A stretch of DNA of 41,041 nucleotides from a virus: the IMG/VR virus record IMGVR_UViG_3300011189_000017, positions 1 through 41,041 of that record; one strand, written 5' to 3'. The position numbers were made by a program, and so were the translations under genes. Positions 15,433 to 23,150 of this stretch are shown here, piece after piece. Below the pieces are notes generated by a model. That model had not been told where the DNA came from and ran no database searches. It saw nothing but the letters and a program-made list of their open reading frames with translations. Position 1 is the first letter of the stretch, and each line of letters opens with the position of its first letter.

Positions 15433-16203
15433 TTAGTCCTCGTCGTTCTCAAATAGATCTTCAAACCTGGTATCAATATCCCATCTAAGACTATCGGACT
15501 CATCTATTTTATAGAACCTTGTCCTACCTTCTCTCTTTGATAAGATAATTTTACCCTCTTTCTCTTCAAGCGCCGTGAGCATTCTGTTCATGGCGCTTTT
15601 TTTTCTTTTATAGGGTTCCGCAGAATAGGGTAGGTTATCATAAAGATCCTCACAGGATACCAGACCTCCTTTCTCGATTTGTTTAAGGATCTCATCTTTC
15701 GTATAGGAAAAATGAGTTAGATAATCATTATCCTCGTGCCCCGAAGGATAGCCTGCGATGATATCTTTATTTTCTTTGATGAGCAACAGTTTATCACGCT
15801 TCATAGCTCTTTTATATTCTCTATTCTCTTTTGGTTCTACCAGAGTTTCCAGACCCTCCTCTGTCCATACCATAAGACCTGGCATATTCCATCTTCCATT
15901 TTCTTTCCATTTTTCTAAGGTAGCTTCTCTTGGGTTAGAAATAACGACACCCCATAATTCATCTGCTACGTGCTTGACATCCAGTTTAAACATCTGCTTT
16001 CGTAGCGCTTTCCCCCCTCCCCTCTTCATTTCAATGCCCACAATATAGTCGGGATCATGGCAGGGTCCTGTATGGGCAACATGGTCTACGAAAGTGGATC
16101 GACCGAAAATTGCTACCTCTCCGTGTACGCAATAACCTTTTTCTTTCCAATATTTAGTGACCATCGGGCTTAATTCGACTTCGGTTCCGGGTTTCTTACT
16201 CAT
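15433..16203 (-). CDS. PD-(D/E)XK-like nuclease with C-terminal winged helix
   Basis: This 256-residue minus-strand gene lies inside the + strand tail cluster. The N-terminal ~90 residues fit a PD-(D/E)XK nuclease core: E8/E10 in helix 1, D40 in the strand TFVDHVAH, and E58-x-K60 in IVGIEMKRG, followed by a helix and ELWGVVISN. Residues about 165-245 (TKDEILKQIEKGGLVSCEDLYDNL; KSAMNRMLTALEEKEGKIILSKREGRTRFYKI) form a winged helix or pair of HTH units. The acidic tail ends DEDE-like. It may be a free-standing restriction or homing nuclease or a nuclease-regulator hybrid. No partner gene is obvious. The start is supported by its position; no strong Shine-Dalgarno is seen. Confidence 0.6.
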   Translation of the reverse strand: MSKKPGTEVELSPMVTKYWKEKGYCVHGEVAIFGRSTFVDHVAHTGPCHDPDYIVGIEMKRGGGKALRKQMFKLDVKHVADELWGVVISNPREATLEKWKENGRWNMPGLMVWTEEGLETLVEPKENREYKRAMKRDKLLLIKENKDIIAGYPSGHEDNDYLTHFSYTKDEILKQIEKGGLVSCEDLYDNLPYSAEPYKRKKSAMNRMLTALEEKEGKIILSKREGRTRFYKIDESDSLRWDIDTRFEDLFENDED

Positions 16204-16288
16204 AATTCGCTAATCTTTTTTTAGGATGGGTTAGTGTCATAAGAGGGGGACTGTACTATCCCTCATAAAATAACAAAGGAATCTTAAT

Positions 16289-16804
16289 ATGCCGATGTAT
16301 GAATTCAAATGTCCTGAATGTGGACTATGCTTCGAGAAATTAATTCATGAGAAGAACGTAAAGACTCATGAATGTCTTTCATGTGGAGCTATTTCTTCAA
16401 AAGAACTTTCCTCTTTTGGATTTGTTTTCGGTTCTGGAAAGACTCCTGGAAACACTGGAGTCGATTCTTTGGATTCCTCAGTAGACAAAGGAGTTGGCAG
16501 AGATGCTGCTCGTCGTTGGGAAGCTGTCAAAGATAGAAATTCCAATAAGCGTAAAGTTCAAAGGGATCATGGGGAGGAAGGACAGGTTCCTTTGAAAAAA
16601 AATCCTCATACCGGCGAATATGAAGCTATGAAGGATCAGGAAGTGGGAAGCTTTCAACAATTACATTCTGAGTATGCTTCTATTTATAAAGAGCATAAGC
16701 AGGAAAGACAGGAACAAGGAATTTCAAAATTCTCTGATGACGACCCTTACTCTCGCTATCGGAACAGGAAAAAACAGAAGCAAAATAGCAACGGAAATCA
16801 ATAA
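16289..16804 (+). CDS. FmdB-type zinc-ribbon phage protein
   Basis: This 171-residue protein has a ribbon-type zinc site at residues 1-40: MYEFKCPECG with CxxC, and HECLSCG with CxxC. This is the FmdB/CxxC_CxxC_SSSS regulatory-protein pattern, including the typical MPMYEFxCPxCG start. The remainder is hydrophilic and probably helical (VGRDAARRWEAVKDRNSNKRKVQRDHG), ending in a basic, low-complexity tail. It lies 72 bases upstream of the tail-sheath gene. Large phages often carry a similar zinc-ribbon protein among tail genes; the role (structural or regulatory) is not known. Confidence 0.7.
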   Translation: MPMYEFKCPECGLCFEKLIHEKNVKTHECLSCGAISSKELSSFGFVFGSGKTPGNTGVDSLDSSVDKGVGRDAARRWEAVKDRNSNKRKVQRDHGEEGQVPLKKNPHTGEYEAMKDQEVGSFQQLHSEYASIYKEHKQERQEQGISKFSDDDPYSRYRNRKKQKQNSNGNQ

Positions 16805-16876
16805 TGATTCGATAGCGTCTCTTAACGAGACGAGATCTCCTCCGCTTTTCAGATTAATTCAGAACGGATGTGACAA

Positions 16877-19800
16877 ATGGCAAACGGACCTTTCACTTCA
16901 TACGCTCCTCCAGCACCTTATTCTTCAACCCGCCGTGCGACACAAGTCACGGGGCCTCCTAGTGGTCTTCAAATTCCTATCTTCATTGGAGTAGGAAAGG
17001 AGACACTGAGTCAGGTGGACTATGAATTAGTTCGCGGGTCTTCCTCTTCTATTGACCAGGAAATCAGAAACGAAGATGTTTCTGCTCGATTTATCCTGGA
17101 TGATACTAATATTGATAATCCTGTTCTAGGAGAAGCCGATGGAATGGCTACTAGGTTTCAGGTAGAAAACTTACCCATCGTTGTTGGGGATGGCCGTGGT
17201 TTGACCACGAATAGACCCCAAGACGTAGATGTTACCCTCGATGGTGTTCAGGTAGTTGTTGCTGCAGTTGACGGGGCAAGAGGGATTATATCTCTCCAAA
17301 TTCCTCCTGCGGAAGGCTCTACTCTCAAAGTAACGTATTCGTTCAATAGAACTGATACTTTCCGTACCGACGATCTTTCTGATCAAGTAACGGACGAAGC
17401 TACTATCCTGAAAGCTCCTATTGCAGAAAACTATGATGTAACTTCAGGAACCAATGAATTGAGACTCCGTGTCAATGGCACAGATCATCTTATCACATTG
17501 AATATTGGAGATCAAAGCGCTTCTGACATCGCTTCTTTTATTAACGTGGAACAGATCCCCGGACTAACAGCCAGCATTGACCTTGACAATCAAGGGAACA
17601 TGCGTTTGCAATTGCAGGCAGATGGATCCTTGCAGATACTAGAATCTTCTGCGCTTCCTCTTTTTGGATTTTCCGCAGGACAGCAAACAGATCGCAATAG
17701 AGATTTCCATACTTATTATGGTCCTATCGTTGATGGCACGAATGGCGGTGTTACTACTACTGACCCTCAAAATGTAAGGGTTTATGTTGACGGGCAACAA
17801 GTGACTCCTTCCGAAGTAGACGGTGCTAATCGTACCGTCACTTTGAGCGAGCCTCCCGTTGTCGGTTCTACTGTTCTGGTAGAATACTATCACAACACTT
17901 TCCAGAATACTTTCGACTATCTTCCTAATAGGGATCTTGTTGAAATTGATCGTCTAGGAGATAGCCCTGATCGTAATGACTATGTTCAAGGTCAGGATTA
18001 TATCCTCAAAAACGATACTATCCTCTGGGGATCCGCTGCTACAGTTCAGACTGGGGAGTTTACTCCTTCTGCTGGAAATGAAGCTTTTGGTGAAAATCAG
18101 ATTACTGCTCAGTTGGCAGACAATCGAATTTATCTGGAAGAAATAGACCGTCTTACGGATACTTCTTTAACACCTTCTCAGCCTTCTACTCGTACCGTCG
18201 TATTGTCTCAGATTCCTACCGATGGTTCGGGACGGGATAATCCAACGTCGGATGTTCGCAATGTTCAGATTTATCACGGACCCTCGGTATTACTGGCGAT
18301 TCAAAATGGTGCGGTTGAGGTTGTTAAAGTCAACTCTGATTCCAGACAGGTCACAGTAAAGGATGTGATTCCTTTCGGACACCAGGTATTTGCTACCTAT
18401 TACTATAATCGTCTACAGGATGATACCTATACTGTTAGACGTACTCAGTCAGGTCGTGTCCGTGTTTCTTCTCAAAGAACTGGGCAAGACAAGCTTAATG
18501 TTCGTTGGGTCGGTACAGATAGCACTGAGACGGTTCAGTGGCCTTCTGGTGTAGAGTCAAGACCGGATGCTTTCATTACAGGCTCTAATGGAGTCCGTGA
18601 AGAAGTAACGGTTACTTTTACCGAAGTCGGTGCGGTTCCAGCTTCTTTCACAAACGGGGAAGCAGGTCCTTACGATATTTTCTCGGGAACTTCTGACTCT
18701 TTTGGTCTATTAGTTAACGATGATGTAGCTTCGGTAACTAATACGTCGGTAGATGTAGACCTTTCTGGGTCTGGAGCTGCCATGTTATTTTCCGATTCTC
18801 ATGATGTTGGAGTTACTTTTAATGTCATACCTGGCGAAAATGACACGCTCGGTTTGAGGGTAGACGGAACTAATTATGAAGTTACGTTGAGCGCTGGTGC
18901 TACTCAATCTATGATCGATATTATTTCCGATATCAACACCGCAGTTGGTAGTGATGTTGCATGGTTTTGGGAAGGCGCAGGAGCTTCTTACCTTCTCCTT
19001 AGATCCACCACGGTTCCTTCTGGTCCTGCTGATGAGTCTTCCGTTAGAGTTCTTACTGGAAATGCTAACGAAACTCTTGGGTTCGCAGACCTAGCTAGTG
19101 CTACTGGAGCAGTAAGCGCAGTTAATAAAGGCGCTACCCTACTTTCTGAGGCTATCACAGCAGGTATGGTTTCTAACCTTGCAGCACAAGAACTTGATTT
19201 TGAGATTTTGGTTGATGGTTCTAATTATATCGTCGATGGCGCTGATTTTGCCACAGTTAATAATGTTGCAGATATTGTTACTGCTATTGACAATGTCCTG
19301 AGTGCTGTAGCTACTACCATAGAGGAGAGCGGTAAAATTCGTATTACTTCCCTAGACACCTCAGTTAACTCTGCTATCGAAATTGGAAATGGAATGGCTA
19401 ATCAGTACCTTGGTTTCAGTGCAGGGGATGCAGCAGGTCAGAGACGACCTACTTCTTCTGAGGTAGTGGCGGTCCTTAATGATTCTACTGCATATGATTG
19501 GACTAATGGAGTTCCTGCTACAGATAATATCTTCACTGAAACTACTGGAGAGTTCCTTAATACACTCTATGCTGAAGTAGACACTACTCCCGGTATTGGG
19601 GATTTTGTAAAAATCACCTCATTCAATACCGGAGAAGGAGTTTCTGTAGCCTTTGAATCTACTCCTAATACGGTCTTTAACGATACCGGCATTGGAATTG
19701 AGATTGGAGACAGCGCTCAAGGTGTAGATGGCCTTGATGGTTTTGACGTATCTTCTGACCGAACCGAAGGTTCTACTGGAACCGGAATCGTTGGTCAAAC

Positions 19801-21079
19801 ATATACGGACGCAACTACAGGACTCCGATTCACTGTCTTTGAATCAGAAGTATCTGGCTATGTGAATGGAGAAACCTTTACCCTTCGTGTTGAAAGAGAC
19901 ATGATTGTAGGTTCTTCTCTCACAAATAGAGCTGTCGATGGTGTTGAGATGAGAATTGCATCTCTCACTGACGTTGCTGTAAATGATACTGCTATTATCG
20001 AGACATTTGATAAGAGTGGTGTTGAGCCTGGTATCGGATATTTCTACTATATCTCTTATGACTATCAGAAATCGGATTTTGAGCCTCGTCTCTTTACTCG
20101 ATTCCGAGAAGTTCAAGCTAATTATGGAGAACTTGGCCCTGAAAACGCATTAAGTTTGGCTTCTTATTTGGCCCTTCTTAATGGTGCTTCCATTGTGGCA
20201 ACACAACAGGTAGTCAGAACTCCAGGAACTACAACAGCACCTTCTCAGGCATATATTGATACTCTGGATCGTCTTAAAACCGATATTGAGCCGGGTATTT
20301 CCCCTGATATTATTGTTCCTCTGTCTACAGACCCACAGGTCATGGCAGCGGTTACTAAGCACTGTGAGATTCAAAGCTCCCCTCGTAACCGTAAGGAGAG
20401 AAGAGCTATCTTTGGCGTGGCATCAGGAACCCGACCTCAGGATGCAAGAGAATTGGCAAGAAGCCTAAACTCTGAATTGGCTATGCTACTTTATCCTGAC
20501 TCTGCTATTATGAGTCTGACGGATGAAGTGGGACAACAACAGTCTTTCATTGTAGATGGTACGTTCATCGCAGCAGCCCTGGCAGGTAAGATGGTATCCC
20601 CTGCAAATGATGTTGCAACTCCTTGGACTCGTAGACAGATCGTTGGTTTCGACCGACTCAATAGGTCTATCGACGAAACCGAGAAGAACTTGCTTGCTAC
20701 CTCCGGTGTTACTGTCATTCAGGACCGTGTGCCTTTCTTAGAAGTTCGTCATGGTCTAACCACCAATCTGGATTCCATCCTTACTAAGACTCCTTCTGTC
20801 ATTGCCATTAAGCATTTTGTACAGCAGCAGTCTAGAGCTACTTTGGATTCCTTTATTGGTCTGAAATTCTTGGCCTCCGAAGCTCAAAATGTTGAGTTGG
20901 CGATGACGGGACTTCTTAACTCACTGGTAGAGAGTAATATTATCGCGACTTTCCAGGGAGTTTCCGCAGAACCGGATCCAAATGATCCTACGATGTTGAG
21001 GGTTGAGGCTTTTTACTCACCGGTCTTCCCATTACTCTATGTCCGTCTTCAGTTCTCCATTAGTTCGGGAACCCAATAA
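16877..21079 (+). CDS. Contractile tail sheath protein (unusually large, with repeated beta domains)
   Basis: This 1400-residue protein is about twice the usual sheath size. The C-terminal ~220 residues are a canonical phage sheath C-domain (SFIVDGTFIAAALAGKMVSPANDVATPWTRRQIVGF, EVRHGLTT, SFIGLKFLASEAQNVELAMTG, VFPLLYVRLQFSIS). The core strands YYISYDYQKSDFEPRLF (about 1056) and IFGVASGTRP (about 1177) also fit. The extra mass consists of insertions. The brick around PQDVDVTLDGVQV...GSTLKVTYSFN occurs at about 105-165, 290-345 and 450-515. IN-like repeats of the form SGTNELRLRVNGTDHLITL occur at about 185, 596, 646 and 770. Such insertions would project from the sheath surface. The gene is followed by a terminator. 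Confidence 0.92.
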   Translation: MANGPFTSYAPPAPYSSTRRATQVTGPPSGLQIPIFIGVGKETLSQVDYELVRGSSSSIDQEIRNEDVSARFILDDTNIDNPVLGEADGMATRFQVENLPIVVGDGRGLTTNRPQDVDVTLDGVQVVVAAVDGARGIISLQIPPAEGSTLKVTYSFNRTDTFRTDDLSDQVTDEATILKAPIAENYDVTSGTNELRLRVNGTDHLITLNIGDQSASDIASFINVEQIPGLTASIDLDNQGNMRLQLQADGSLQILESSALPLFGFSAGQQTDRNRDFHTYYGPIVDGTNGGVTTTDPQNVRVYVDGQQVTPSEVDGANRTVTLSEPPVVGSTVLVEYYHNTFQNTFDYLPNRDLVEIDRLGDSPDRNDYVQGQDYILKNDTILWGSAATVQTGEFTPSAGNEAFGENQITAQLADNRIYLEEIDRLTDTSLTPSQPSTRTVVLSQIPTDGSGRDNPTSDVRNVQIYHGPSVLLAIQNGAVEVVKVNSDSRQVTVKDVIPFGHQVFATYYYNRLQDDTYTVRRTQSGRVRVSSQRTGQDKLNVRWVGTDSTETVQWPSGVESRPDAFITGSNGVREEVTVTFTEVGAVPASFTNGEAGPYDIFSGTSDSFGLLVNDDVASVTNTSVDVDLSGSGAAMLFSDSHDVGVTFNVIPGENDTLGLRVDGTNYEVTLSAGATQSMIDIISDINTAVGSDVAWFWEGAGASYLLLRSTTVPSGPADESSVRVLTGNANETLGFADLASATGAVSAVNKGATLLSEAITAGMVSNLAAQELDFEILVDGSNYIVDGADFATVNNVADIVTAIDNVLSAVATTIEESGKIRITSLDTSVNSAIEIGNGMANQYLGFSAGDAAGQRRPTSSEVVAVLNDSTAYDWTNGVPATDNIFTETTGEFLNTLYAEVDTTPGIGDFVKITSFNTGEGVSVAFESTPNTVFNDTGIGIEIGDSAQGVDGLDGFDVSSDRTEGSTGTGIVGQTYTDATTGLRFTVFESEVSGYVNGETFTLRVERDMIVGSSLTNRAVDGVEMRIASLTDVAVNDTAIIETFDKSGVEPGIGYFYYISYDYQKSDFEPRLFTRFREVQANYGELGPENALSLASYLALLNGASIVATQQVVRTPGTTTAPSQAYIDTLDRLKTDIEPGISPDIIVPLSTDPQVMAAVTKHCEIQSSPRNRKERRAIFGVASGTRPQDARELARSLNSELAMLLYPDSAIMSLTDEVGQQQSFIVDGTFIAAALAGKMVSPANDVATPWTRRQIVGFDRLNRSIDETEKNLLATSGVTVIQDRVPFLEVRHGLTTNLDSILTKTPSVIAIKHFVQQQSRATLDSFIGLKFLASEAQNVELAMTGLLNSLVESNIIATFQGVSAEPDPNDPTMLRVEAFYSPVFPLLYVRLQFSISSGTQ

Positions 21080-21109
21080 GAATATTCCATATAAGTTGAG
21101 TGTTTAATG

Positions 21110-21147
21110 AAAGCCCCTTGTGATTATCACAGGGGGGTTTCCTTTTT
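21110..21147 (+). terminator. Rho-independent terminator after the sheath gene
   Basis: CCCCTTGTGAT (21114-21124) pairs with ATCACAGGGG (from 21126) with one bulged base, flanked by AAAG upstream and TTTCCTTTTT downstream. It lies about 30 bases after the sheath stop. Confidence 0.75.
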
Positions 21148-21173
21148 GTCTGTTTTATGTTAAGGTGTTTAGT

Positions 21174-21431
21174 ATGAAAAAGAATTCAGGTATTCACGAA
21201 ATTTTTAACAAAAAATCGGGGAAAAAGTATAAGACTAGAGGAGAGAATAGCCCTAGAACTAGTATGACTGTAGACCAAGTTCTCTGGGTTATAGTTCTTC
21301 GGGAAACTGAGGGTTTGACCTACCGAAAACTAGCTGAGAATTTTCCTATAACTGAAGTGGGAGCAGGATAAATTATTAGAAAAGAAACATGGTCTTCTGC
21401 CTGGAAAATCTATAACAGTTGGAACACTTGA
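21174..21431 (+). pseudogene. Small HTH protein interrupted by a TAA stop
   Basis: From an ATG at 21174 the frame runs 65 codons to TAA at 21369 and reads MTVDQVLWVIVLRETEGLTYRKLAENFP, a typical HTH of the GLTYRxIAExF type. After the stop the same frame continues IIRKETWSSAWKIYNSWNT to TGA at 21431. This looks like the end of the same HTH unit (IxRxxTWxxxWK). The simplest reading is a nonsense-inactivated HTH gene or homing-endonuclease fragment. The shorter 65-residue protein could also be functional. No good ribosome-binding site was identified. Confidence 0.45.
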
Positions 21432-21455
21432 CTTTTCTATGGTATATGATATACC
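21428..21455 (+). promoter_or_regulatory. Possible promoter/operator upstream of the phosphoesterase
   Basis: TTGACT (21428-21433) is followed by a perfect palindrome GGTATAT-g-ATATACC (21441-21455). The -10 fit is imperfect (TATACC), so the palindrome may equally be an operator. It lies 56 bases before the ATG at 21511. Confidence 0.35.
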
Positions 21456-21510
21456 TTTTCCACTTGGTAATTCCTATCACCTAAAGGAAATGCCAAATTC
21501 AGGAGTAATT

Positions 21511-22245
21511 ATGAAAGCCCTAATTATTGGAGATATCCACGCCAGGTTTGAGAAGGCTGAAGCTCATTATAATTCCATCATGCAGGTTCATACGGGACTA
21601 ACCCTTGATATTTTAATCATTCCCGGAGACTTTGGATTTTGGCCCAGAGCCCGAAAGAATAAACCTTGGACCCGTAAATTCCCACACAAAACTGTATGGG
21701 TTGATGGAAACCATGAAGATCATGAAATTTTGCTTCGATTAGACGAACCAAATTGGGGGTTGGAATCTAAAAACATGCCTAATTTGGAGGGATGGCAGGA
21801 ATGTCTTGAACAATGGGAATACAAATCGAGAGGCACCATAGAGGACGGCATCCTTTATATCGGAGGTGCTAAAAGTGTTGGACCAAATACTTCTATGAGG
21901 GGTATTGATTGGTTCCCTGAAGAAAATATTTCCTATATGGATCAGGAAAGAGTTTTCAACGCCATTGAAGAATATGGTCCTGAAAATATCCATACCGTCA
22001 TAAGCCATGATTGCCCTGGATCCTTTGATGTATCGGTGGCTTGTACTAGCACCGGCATTGAGATCATCGATGGAAATAGGAAATTCTTGGAAGCCGTGAA
22101 ACAGTATGTCAGACCTTCTCGTTGGTACTTTGGACATTATCATCGGTCTATGAGCGGAAATGAAGATGGTACCTATTGGCGGTGCGTAAATAAGATTAAT
22201 GGTAATGGTAAAGATGATTTTGTAATTGTGGATCTTCCCGACTAA
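21511..22245 (+). CDS. Calcineurin-like metallophosphoesterase
   Basis: The ATG at 21511 (GGAG 6 nt upstream) is chosen because the first catalytic motif then falls at residue 7; the longer frame from 21439 adds unrelated sequence. The 244-residue product shows the five metal-binding motifs: GDIHARF (D-x-H, about 7), GDFGFW (about 41), GNHEDH (about 67), SHDCP (about 165) and GHYHRS (about 208). It is a dinuclear-metal phosphoesterase of the ApaH/YfcE/PP family. The natural substrate (phosphoprotein, nucleotide or RNA end) cannot be told. It neighbours a nucleotidyltransferase, so an RNA-end or nucleotide role is a possibility. Confidence 0.85.
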   Translation: MKALIIGDIHARFEKAEAHYNSIMQVHTGLTLDILIIPGDFGFWPRARKNKPWTRKFPHKTVWVDGNHEDHEILLRLDEPNWGLESKNMPNLEGWQECLEQWEYKSRGTIEDGILYIGGAKSVGPNTSMRGIDWFPEENISYMDQERVFNAIEEYGPENIHTVISHDCPGSFDVSVACTSTGIEIIDGNRKFLEAVKQYVRPSRWYFGHYHRSMSGNEDGTYWRCVNKINGNGKDDFVIVDLPD

Positions 22246-22309
22246 TCAGGAAGAATACAAATTCCTGAAATGTTTTGATAATGAACCTAACCTAACGAAA
22301 TGAAATTAC

Positions 22310-23113
22310 ATGGATAACGACAAATTTTTTCTGGTAGAAGAAGCTCATCAAAAAGTCACTGAAATCCTTTCCGCCCTTTCACTAGACGTGACTATTGTGG
22401 TAGGGGGAGGTGCGATTAGAGATTTAGCTTTTGACCTTGAAGGCCCTAATGATTTTGATATGTATATCCTTCCTGAGAATAACAAGGATCTCACTACAGA
22501 TGAGGTCGTGAAAGTCGTCAATGAGGCGGTTTCTCTTCTGGAGTATTCATTTCCAATAACTGAAAATGTTATTACGAAGCAAGAACTTAGTAGGTTTCCA
22601 GAACTGGAGAAACAACACTGTACGGTCAAATTGTTAGATGCCCGTATAGAGAAAGACGGAATACCCTATCAGTTCCTATATAAAAATCATTCTAATACCC
22701 CACAGGAATTAATTGAATTCTTTGACCTTGACATCTGTCAATTTGGATATGATGGTGAACAGTTTTATATAGGATCAAAAGTGGACCTGGATGTAGTAGA
22801 AAAAGCTCTCTTTGAGGGAGGTCCCTTAACGTTGTTGCAGCCAACTTCTACTTTCTCACGATTAAAGAAATTTAGAGATCGTTATTCCTGTAAAGTAGGT
22901 AAAGCAGTTCGAGATTTGCAGGAAGCATGGTCTGGAAAACGCGGAACCTCACCCAATATAAATATGGAGTTTCTGGGGACTCCCAAGGATGAATCACAGA
23001 TATTTTATTGGGCGGCTCCCAAGTCTGTTCTTGATAAAGATTTTGAGATTGAATGTGAAGATGAAGACCTTAAGATTGGAATAAAAGGAAAGGGATTACC
23101 TTTCCATTGGTAG
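22310..23113 (+). CDS. Pol-beta-superfamily nucleotidyltransferase
   Basis: This 267-residue protein has VVGGGAIRDLAFDLEGPNDFDMYI (about 28-52), the GG-x-x-RD plus hDxD active-site arrangement of class II CCA-adding/poly(A) polymerase-type nucleotidyltransferases. A third acidic position is likely within FFDLDICQFGYDG (about 138-150). A basic helical segment (SRLKKFRDRYSCKVGKAVRDL) follows and could bind RNA. It lacks a full-length tRNA-nucleotidyltransferase body, so it may be a trimmed tRNA or RNA modification enzyme. The ribosome-binding site is weak. It lies directly upstream of groEL and downstream of a phosphoesterase. Confidence 0.75.
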   Translation: MDNDKFFLVEEAHQKVTEILSALSLDVTIVVGGGAIRDLAFDLEGPNDFDMYILPENNKDLTTDEVVKVVNEAVSLLEYSFPITENVITKQELSRFPELEKQHCTVKLLDARIEKDGIPYQFLYKNHSNTPQELIEFFDLDICQFGYDGEQFYIGSKVDLDVVEKALFEGGPLTLLQPTSTFSRLKKFRDRYSCKVGKAVRDLQEAWSGKRGTSPNINMEFLGTPKDESQIFYWAAPKSVLDKDFEIECEDEDLKIGIKGKGLPFHW

Positions 23114-23150
23114 GGTTACTGAAGTAATTTAATAACAGAGGAGATTCATA

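Noticed and set aside
15401-15436. AT-rich inverted repeat CTAATT...AATTAG as a terminator between convergent genes
   Set aside because: Very weak, AT-only stem with a long loop; not convincing.
16877-21079. Long minus-strand and alternate-frame ORFs inside the sheath gene
   Set aside because: Shadows of the coding frame without ribosome-binding sites or protein-like composition.
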